Source: Streptomyces endocoffeicus (lineage in GTDB: Bacteria > Actinomycetota > Actinomycetes > Streptomycetales > Streptomycetaceae). From it: a stretch of DNA of 64,000 nt. The notes beneath the pieces were generated by a model that was not told where the DNA came from, made no database searches, and worked only from the letters and a program-made list of their open reading frames with translations. Of the stretch, positions 58,486 to 64,000 are shown piece after piece (the first letter of the stretch is position 1; each line of letters starts with the position of its first letter). The position numbers and the translations under genes were made by a program. The stretch lies in NCBI RefSeq assembly GCF_016741935.1, contig NZ_JAERRG010000009.1, positions 186,001 through 250,000 on the forward strand, given 5' to 3'.

Positions 58486-58620
58486 TCGGAGTCTTGTCGA
58501 ATGCCCTATAACAGTATTAGCGTGAAGAGCATTCGTCGGGACTCAATGCCTTGTCCGGACGATGTGACTGATCGCGCCGACTTGTCGGAGGGCAGTCGGA
58601 ACGAACGGAAGGAAAAGATC

Positions 58621-59169
58621 ATGGCACGTCTCAAGGGCAAGGGCGCGATGACCGGAGTCAACCTCATCGCGAAGGTCTACAAGAACGGCGTCACCAGGGA
58701 CGGCGCAACCCAGTACGCCGACGTCCAGCTCGACGCTCGAGATCCGCGCGGTCCGGAGCAGACGAACCTGCATCTGAAGTCCGATCGGGTTCAGGGTGAG
58801 GACGGCAAGGTCCGCTACAACAACGGCGCTCCGTACTCCACCGGTCAGATGGAGGAGATCGCCAAGGCCGCGGGCCCGAACACCGAGCCGATCCTGAACA
58901 AGGACGGCAAGGAGGTCGGCACCATCTACGGCTTCAAGGGCAACGTGATGCCCGCGACGCGCGGCACTGGCCTGGTGGTCCACACCAAGTCCGTCGAGGC
59001 CTCCGAGTTCAAGGTCGACGGCAAGACGCTGGACAACCAGTTCGCGTCCATGCGCGCCGCCCACAAGGCAGAGGCGGCGGCCAAGGAGTCGCAGGCTCAG
59101 GCCCCGGCTCCCGAGGCCAAGCAGGAGCAGGCAGCCGAGGTCGAGGTCGACGAGCCGGCGGTCGGCTGA
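58621..59169 (+). CDS. Hypothetical protein downstream of the relaxase
   Basis: The ATG at 58621 with GGAAGGAAAAG gives 182 residues. The first 120 (GAMTGVNLIAKVYKNGVTRD, YADVQLDARDPRGPEQTNLH) form a beta-rich domain; the tail is Ala/Glu/Gln-rich. A single-strand-binding or relaxosome-accessory role is conceivable because of its position, but no family is recognised. The 135 bp before it is relatively AT-rich and probably holds its own promoter. Confidence 0.6.
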   Translation: MARLKGKGAMTGVNLIAKVYKNGVTRDGATQYADVQLDARDPRGPEQTNLHLKSDRVQGEDGKVRYNNGAPYSTGQMEEIAKAAGPNTEPILNKDGKEVGTIYGFKGNVMPATRGTGLVVHTKSVEASEFKVDGKTLDNQFASMRAAHKAEAAAKESQAQAPAPEAKQEQAAEVEVDEPAVG

Positions 59170-59213
59170 GACCGAGGTCGAGTCCAGCCTTATTCGAAAG
59201 GCCCCTGGATGTC

Positions 59214-59393
59214 ATGTGGCGAACTCGCCGTTGTCGCAAGCGGCGCCCGCGGGTAGGCGCAGCTGTGCGTGCCATCAGCGATTTCCTGAAAACCGCCCTG
59301 CTGGTGTTGTTTTACCTAGTGGTCGTCGTCATGGACCGTGAGTTCTGGCGACGCCGTCCACGCTCAGCTGAGAAAAGCGCGCATGAGCGTTGA
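59214..59393 (+). CDS. Small single-TM protein (59 residues)
   Basis: ATG 59214 opens a frame with an Arg-rich start (MWRTRRCRKRRPRVG), one membrane helix (FLKTALLVLFYLVVVVM) and a basic end (DREFWRRRPRSAEK). ATTCGAAAGG lies upstream. Length is just under common gene-finder limits. It would be a membrane peptide at the right edge of the module. Confidence 0.45.
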   Translation: MWRTRRCRKRRPRVGAAVRAISDFLKTALLVLFYLVVVVMDREFWRRRPRSAEKSAHER

Positions 59394-59541
59394 GGGACTG
59401 CGTCCCTCAGATCGCATCGGCTAGCCGTCTCGACGACCGAGGCGTTGCACTCTCGGAAGCCAACGCCGCGCCAGTTTGGCTTTCCCTAGGACCGACAACA
59501 GATGACGCTTTGCACGCTAACGAAAGCAGAGGTATCGAGTC

Positions 59542-60405
59542 ATGCAGGTACCGCAGCAGGAGCAGTACGTGGTCACTCTGTCCTGCCCCGATAAAGGGGG
59601 AATTTTGCGCGCGGTTCCCCACTACCTACTTTCGGCTGGCTGTAGCATCGAAGACAGCCAGCAGTACAAGGACATCGACGCTGGGCTGATTTTCATGCGT
59701 ACATGCGTCTGTACAGAACAGTCTTTGGAGACGCTGTCCGAAGGTCTTGCCAACGTCACCAACAGCTTCTCTTTCCTGACGGAGTGGCAGATCCGTCCGG
59801 CGCACCAGAAGATGCGTACGCTGATCATGGTCAGCAAGTTCGGTCATTGCTTGAACGACTTGCTCTTCCGAGTCAGCACCAACGCCCTGCCTATCGAGAT
59901 CGCCGCAGTGGTCTCAAACCACCACGACCTCGAAGCGCTTGTGGGTTCATACGGGATCCCGTTCCACCACATCCCAGTGGCCAAGGACACCAAGGCGGAA
60001 GCGGAAGCTTGCCTGTTGGGACTGATCGAGTCCGAGAACATCGAACTCGTGGCCCTCGCCCGCTACATGCAGATCCTCTCGGACGATCTCAGTAAGCGCC
60101 TATCCGGCCGCATCATCAACATCCACCATTCGCTCCTCCCCAGCTTCAAAGGCGCGAAGCCTTACCACCAGGCACATGCCCGTGGCGTGAAACTGATCGG
60201 CGCCACGGCCCACTACGTCACCGCAGACCTCGATGAAGGACCCATCATCGAACAGGACGTCGAACCAGTCGGCCACTGGCACACCCCCGACGAACTCGTC
60301 GCGATCGGCCGTGACATCGAATGCCGCGTCCTCGCACGCGCCCTCAAAGCCCACAGCGAACACCGCGTGCTGCTCAACGGGCGCCGCACCGTAATGTTCG
60401 CCTGA
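59542..60405 (+). CDS. purU: Formyltetrahydrofolate deformylase PurU
   Basis: A 287-residue protein. N-terminal ACT domain (YVVTLSCPDKGGILRAVPHY) and C-terminal formyltransferase-like hydrolase with LVALARYMQILSD, NIHHSLLPSFKGAKPYHQA, GATAHYVTADLDEGPII (catalytic Asp). It hydrolyses 10-formyl-THF to formate and THF, balancing one-carbon pools. Full-length for the family. The window has no purine gene next to it, so an extra, cluster-linked copy is likely (release of formate or regeneration of THF during biosynthesis). Confidence 0.95.
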   Translation: MQVPQQEQYVVTLSCPDKGGILRAVPHYLLSAGCSIEDSQQYKDIDAGLIFMRTCVCTEQSLETLSEGLANVTNSFSFLTEWQIRPAHQKMRTLIMVSKFGHCLNDLLFRVSTNALPIEIAAVVSNHHDLEALVGSYGIPFHHIPVAKDTKAEAEACLLGLIESENIELVALARYMQILSDDLSKRLSGRIINIHHSLLPSFKGAKPYHQAHARGVKLIGATAHYVTADLDEGPIIEQDVEPVGHWHTPDELVAIGRDIECRVLARALKAHSEHRVLLNGRRTVMFA

Positions 60406-60798
60406 CGGCGACCAGAACGTCCTCGTAGAACTCACTTAATACAGAGGCCTTGCAACTCTGTCACCCACCACTGCTGAGCCATCAGCAGATTCGGATCCCC
60501 TTACGGCATCGCCGATGGCGACGCAGTCACCGGCCGGCCTTCAAAACCGTTTCCTCGCATACCTCACGCTACTCCGCCCGTCTCGTCATCCTCTAGACGA
60601 CCGCGGGTTCCCAGTCGAGGACACCCCTGATCGGATTAGACCTGGCCTGCCCAAAAAACAATGATTCGTCTGTGCTGTCGAGCACGGGGGTGCGTCAACG
60701 CAAAACTTATCCACAGGGCTCCTGATGTGTGCTGGATCTGTCCCAATCACCGAGGCGACCCCGCCTTTCGGGGACGTCATAGAAGGATGGTGTAAAGA
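60406..60798. other. 393 bp without a gene between purU and the SH3-like gene
   Basis: A weak hairpin CTGCTGA-GCCA-TCAGCAG lies at 60471-60488 and may end the purU transcript. The rest presumably has the promoter of the gene at 60799. No coding frame seen. Confidence 0.5.
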
Positions 60799-61146
60799 AT
60801 GGCCAGTGTACGACGCATTGCTGCCGGCGGCGTGGCGGCTGCCCTCCTGAGCGGAGGGCTGATCGTTTTGGCGCCCGGAGCGTACGCGACTGGAAGCGAC
60901 GCCTGCACAACCTTTCCGTCAAGCCCGTCGACGAAGCACATCGACACGAACGTGAACTTCCGCTCGGGACCGAAATCATCGTCCACGTCCAAGGGCATTT
61001 TGACGAAGGGGACCTCGGTGCGCTCGTACTGCCAGGCCCCCACAGGGGGGTACACGGGAATCGGAGTCGACTGGACATACGCGAAAGCCCTGTCCGGAGC
61101 CCACAAGGGAGAAACGGGGTGGGTGTACACCAAGCATGTGAAGTAA
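60799..61146 (+). CDS. Secreted SH3-like protein
   Basis: A 115-residue protein with a Sec signal peptide (AAGGVAAALLSGGLIVLAP, cleavage near AYA-TGS at about 31). The mature part contains VNFRSGPKSSSTSKGILTKG and GETGWVYTKHVK, hallmarks of bacterial SH3 (SH3b) domains that bind peptidoglycan. Two Cys in the mature part could form a disulfide. It is a stand-alone domain of the sort common in Streptomyces secretomes. Confidence 0.85.
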   Translation: MASVRRIAAGGVAAALLSGGLIVLAPGAYATGSDACTTFPSSPSTKHIDTNVNFRSGPKSSSTSKGILTKGTSVRSYCQAPTGGYTGIGVDWTYAKALSGAHKGETGWVYTKHVK

Positions 61147-61246
61147 CTCCTCACTTATGCACCGCACGCCTAACCTGCCTACTGCGCAAAACACCTGAGA
61201 AACCACATGGCGTCGAGTCCGATTTCTGAGAACGACGGAGTAAAAC

Positions 61247-61489
61247 ATGAGCACTGCATACGATCGCCTGGCATCTCTGCTCAACACAAAGCTGGGTGTG
61301 GCGAAGGAAGAAATCACTCCAGACGCCACCTTTGAAGATTTGGACATGGACTCGCTCGCGTTGGTGGAACTGACGGACGTCCTTGACGCCGCGTTCGGGA
61401 TAAAACTCGACGAAAACCAGGTCACAAAAGAAACCAAGCTTACTGAGGTGGCCTCCCTCCTCAAAGCGCAGGAAGTGGATCGCCCATGA
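61247..61489 (+). CDS. Acyl carrier protein
   Basis: An 80-residue ACP with the phosphopantetheine site DMDSLALVEL (Ser36). The acidic helices and length are usual for discrete type II ACPs. Its stop overlaps the KS start (ATGA). The substrate is likely a growing polyketide or fatty acyl chain handled by the KS and the acyl-CoA oxidase downstream. Confidence 0.93.
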   Translation: MSTAYDRLASLLNTKLGVAKEEITPDATFEDLDMDSLALVELTDVLDAAFGIKLDENQVTKETKLTEVASLLKAQEVDRP

Positions 61490-62703
61490 AAACCGAGATC
61501 GCGGTCACGGGACTGGGCCTTATCACTCCGGCCGGCATCGGAAGGGCGGAGAACTGGGAACGGGTCTGTGATGGCAGGGGTCTTGCCGCCGCAGACCCCG
61601 AACTCGCCGGTGGCCTGGTGGAGTTTTCCTGCAGGGTGCCGTCGTTCAACGCCGCGAAAACCGTGGGGGCCCGGGAGGTCTGGCGGACAGACCGGTTCGT
61701 CCAGCTGGCGCTGGTGGCCGCCGAGGAGGCCGTCGCCGACGCCGGGTTGGACCCCGGCAGCTGGGACGGCAGCCGCGTGGGCATCGTGGTCGGCTGCGCC
61801 GCGGGTGGGGTGGCCACGTTCGAGGTACAGCAGAAACGTTTCATCGACCAGGGAAGCAAAGGGGTCTCCGCGCTCTTTCACCCCATGGCGCTGGTCAACA
61901 TGGTTTCAGGACGCCTGGCCATCCAGTACGGGGCGACGGGGCCCAGCCTGGTGACGGCGACGGCGTGCGCCTCGGGCGCGACGGCCATTGCCGTGGCGCG
62001 GGACCTGCTGGTCTCCGGTGCGTGCGATGTCGTGCTCGCCGGCGGCACCGAGGCGGCGGTGACCCCCACCTTCGTCGCGGGCTTCGCGCGCATGGGCGCC
62101 CTCTACAGCGGGGAGTTGCCACCGGAACAGGCTTCCCGCCCCTTCGATGCGCGCCGTGGCGGCTTCGTGATCGGGGAAGGCGCCGGGATCCTGGTGCTCG
62201 AACGCCTCGACGACGCACGGACGCGCCACGCCCGGGTGTGGGCCGGCCTGCTGGGCTGCGGAGCCTCCTCCGACGCGCATCACACCACCTCCCCCCGCCC
62301 CGGCGGCCTGGGGATCGAGAGCGCGATGCGCCTCGCCTGTCGTGACGCCGGGGTGGAGCCGGAGCGCGTGGGGCATGTGAACGCCCACGGGACATCCACC
62401 CCGCTCAACGACGCGGCCGAGGCGGGCGCCATCGCCCGCCTCGGCTCCCCGGAGCTCGCCGTCACCTCGACCAAAGGGGTAACGGGCCATACCCTCGGCG
62501 CCGCCGGTGCCGTCGAAGCCGCCTACACCGTGCTGAGCCTCGCTCACCAGACGATCCCGCCCACCGCCAACCTCACCCAACCGGACCCCGACATCCAGCT
62601 CGACGTCGTATCCGGGGCGCCGCGGAAGACGGAACTGACCCACGCCCTGAGCAACTCGGCGGGGTTCGGCGGGCACAACGTCAGCCTGCTCTTCGGGGTC
62701 TGA
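61486..62703 (+). CDS. Beta-ketoacyl-ACP synthase (FabF/type II PKS-like)
   Basis: A 405-residue KS. ATACASGATAIA has the nucleophile Cys161; NAHGTSTPLND holds His301 and GVTGHTLGAAGA holds His335, so the Cys-His-His triad is intact and decarboxylative condensation is expected. SNSAGFGGHN closes the fold. It overlaps the ACP gene by 4 nt. No chain-length-factor partner is within the window. It may serve a highly reducing type II PKS or a fatty-acid-like pathway. Confidence 0.93.
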   Translation: MKTEIAVTGLGLITPAGIGRAENWERVCDGRGLAAADPELAGGLVEFSCRVPSFNAAKTVGAREVWRTDRFVQLALVAAEEAVADAGLDPGSWDGSRVGIVVGCAAGGVATFEVQQKRFIDQGSKGVSALFHPMALVNMVSGRLAIQYGATGPSLVTATACASGATAIAVARDLLVSGACDVVLAGGTEAAVTPTFVAGFARMGALYSGELPPEQASRPFDARRGGFVIGEGAGILVLERLDDARTRHARVWAGLLGCGASSDAHHTTSPRPGGLGIESAMRLACRDAGVEPERVGHVNAHGTSTPLNDAAEAGAIARLGSPELAVTSTKGVTGHTLGAAGAVEAAYTVLSLAHQTIPPTANLTQPDPDIQLDVVSGAPRKTELTHALSNSAGFGGHNVSLLFGV

Positions 62704-62761
62704 CGATCTTCCTCTGTTCATCCGACAAACACGATGTGCTCCTCGTGGAGGTATTCCCGCT

Positions 62762-64000
62762 ATGGCGACGCCACTTCGGCAGACGAGTCCCCGATCCGTC
62801 GCGCGGACGGAGGAGGAGACACAGGAGGAGACGGAGCGCGCTGAACTCGTCGACCTGGTATTCGACGGTGACTTCGAGGCCGTTCACCGGCCGATCCGCG
62901 AGGCGGTGGCAGATCCGCTCTTCGACCCGCGCGAGGGCCTGACGATGGAGGACCAGGGTCGCCTCGCCTATGAGCGGGCACGCCTGATTCACCGGCGCGC
63001 GGGACCGGCCGGGGAGATCATCGCCGACCCGAGGAGGCTGTTCGCGGTCAATGAATGGCCCTCGTTGATGGACACCACCACGCTGCCGTTGCTGACCGTG
63101 CACTACAACCTCTGTCTGGCCACGATTCTCCATCACGGCCGGGACCGCGACGATCTCACGGACTACACCGAAGAGCTGTCGTCCATGAGCGCGGTGGGAA
63201 TGTTCATGGTCACCGAACTCGGATGGGGCAACAACGCGGCCGACCTGCAGACGCAGGCCGTGTACGACCCCGCGGCGGACCAGTTCATCGTGAACACGCC
63301 GAATCCGCAGGCACAGAAGTTCATGCCCTTCACCGGAATCCAGGACATTCCGAAGGTGGCTGTTGTCATGGCCCGGTTGATCGTCCGGGACGCCGACTGC
63401 GGGGTCTTCCCCTTCCTGGTCCGGATGTCCGACGAGTTCGGTCTGCGCCCGGGAGTCTGGGCTTCCGCGCTGCCGGAGAAGCCCGGCATGGCCCTGGACA
63501 ACGGCGTTACCTGGTTCGACCACGTCCGTGTGGACCGGCGTGCCTTTCTCGGGGGAACGATGGGCGACATCACCCCGGAAGGCGAGTTCGTCAGCGGCAT
63601 GCGCAGCCGGCGCCGCCGGTTCTTGGGCTCCCTGGAACGGGTGCACGCCGGCCGGCTCTGCCTGTCCGGCGCCCTGGTCGCGGCGGGGCGCGCGAGCGCG
63701 TACGTCGCCGTGCGGTACAGCCTGCGGAGGCACACCTTCGCCCCCGCCCAGGGGGACGTACCGCTGCTGGCCTACCGCAGTCAGCAGACCGCGCTGTTCC
63801 GCGCGCTGGCCGACGTGTACGCGATGACCTTCCTGATCAACCACGTCAAGCGGGAGTTCGTGTACCGCGGCGGGGACGACGACACGGACCAGTTCATCGC
63901 GATCGCCAAGGCGGTCACCAGCTGGACCGTGACCGACGTCCTCACCGTCTGCCGTGAACGCATCGGCGCACAGGGCATGTTCCGCGCCAATCGCATCGCG
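62762..64000 (+). CDS. Acyl-CoA dehydrogenase/oxidase-like flavoprotein (partial, runs off the right edge)
   Basis: The ATG at 62762 with GGAGG upstream gives at least 413 residues. Segments LFAVNEWPSLMDTTTLPLLT, MFMVTELGWGNNAADLQTQA (flavin-binding MxTELGxG), FVNTP-like VNTPNPQAQKFMPFTG and FLGSLERVHAGRLCLSGALV point to an acyl-CoA oxidase-like fold. It is likely to introduce a double bond into an ACP- or CoA-bound chain. It is the third gene of the ACP-KS operon. Confidence 0.85.
   Translation, partial: MATPLRQTSPRSVARTEEETQEETERAELVDLVFDGDFEAVHRPIREAVADPLFDPREGLTMEDQGRLAYERARLIHRRAGPAGEIIADPRRLFAVNEWPSLMDTTTLPLLTVHYNLCLATILHHGRDRDDLTDYTEELSSMSAVGMFMVTELGWGNNAADLQTQAVYDPAADQFIVNTPNPQAQKFMPFTGIQDIPKVAVVMARLIVRDADCGVFPFLVRMSDEFGLRPGVWASALPEKPGMALDNGVTWFDHVRVDRRAFLGGTMGDITPEGEFVSGMRSRRRRFLGSLERVHAGRLCLSGALVAAGRASAYVAVRYSLRRHTFAPAQGDVPLLAYRSQQTALFRALADVYAMTFLINHVKREFVYRGGDDDTDQFIAIAKAVTSWTVTDVLTVCRERIGAQGMFRANRIA

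Noticed and set aside
60420..60470. tRNA or small RNA after purU
   Set aside because: No cloverleaf or conserved TTCGA arm could be formed; only a weak hairpin is present.

Overview
The window is high-GC actinobacterial DNA, almost certainly Streptomyces or a close relative. The indicators are a cvnABCD conservon, a CYP154/CYP157-type P450 pair, XRE(DUF5753)+DUF397+RsbW-like ATPase loci, DUF5999, a PucR regulator, a tryptophan halogenase, frequent GTG starts and ATGA/GTGA gene overlaps. No rRNA, tRNA, CRISPR array or intact insertion sequence was seen. The many gene remnants suggest accessory DNA (a chromosome arm or a mosaic island), not core genome.

Layout, left to right. (1) 1-9646, minus strand: an operon-like run cvnA-cvnB-cvnC-cvnD-GAF-acyl-CoA dehydrogenase-P450-HEXXH metalloprotein, then an active-site-less paralogue of that metalloprotein and an IclR-type regulator with two tandem DNA-binding domains that runs off the left edge. 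(2) 9.9-13.5 kb: a methyltransferase fragment, a large regulator, a small acidic protein and an APH-type kinase. (3) 13.5-14.9 kb: a gene graveyard with the C-termini of an integrase and of an IclR regulator. (4) 15.0-21.3 kb: a WhiJ/AbaA-like locus, then a double-HTH/DUF5999 protein, an NB-ARC/TPR (NLR-like) protein with an N-terminal motif resembling bacterial amyloid signalling motifs, a truncated DUF5999 copy, and a protein ending in five 10-residue repeats.

(5) 21.99-26.5 kb, minus strand: a RiPP cluster. A radical SAM/SPASM enzyme overlaps an 88-residue precursor carrying two 12-residue repeats of W/F-D-N and W-x-K tripeptides, the motif class converted to three-residue cyclophanes (triceptides). 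Downstream lie a pentapeptide-repeat protein, an HxD-containing protein, a frameshifted gene, a small protein and an EEP-family hydrolase. A perfect hairpin lies inside the 3' end of the precursor gene. (6) 26.7-29.4 kb: a NUDIX hydrolase, a terpene-cyclase-fold protein fused to a winged helix, and a chimeric scar. (7) 30.9-39.4 kb: a halogenation cassette (CYP154-like, CYP157-like, tryptophan halogenase, cation/H+ antiporter, flavin reductase, PucR regulator) with no visible scaffold-forming enzyme. (8) 41-46.5 kb: a methyltransferase/XRE pair, small proteins, and a PP2C phosphatase between IS110 and Tn3 remnants.

(9) 46.0-59.4 kb: a conjugation-like module with an XRE regulator, a two-TM pilin-like protein, a lysozyme+CHAP cell-wall hydrolase, four consecutive related membrane-anchored VirB8/TcpC-like proteins, a MobL-type relaxase and several unknowns. 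No VirB4 or VirD4 ATPase is encoded here. (10) 59.5-64 kb: PurU, a secreted SH3-like protein, then ACP-KS-acyl-CoA oxidase, the start of a further biosynthetic cluster that runs off the right edge.

All calls come from reading the supplied translations and the raw sequence. No database search or structure prediction was run.
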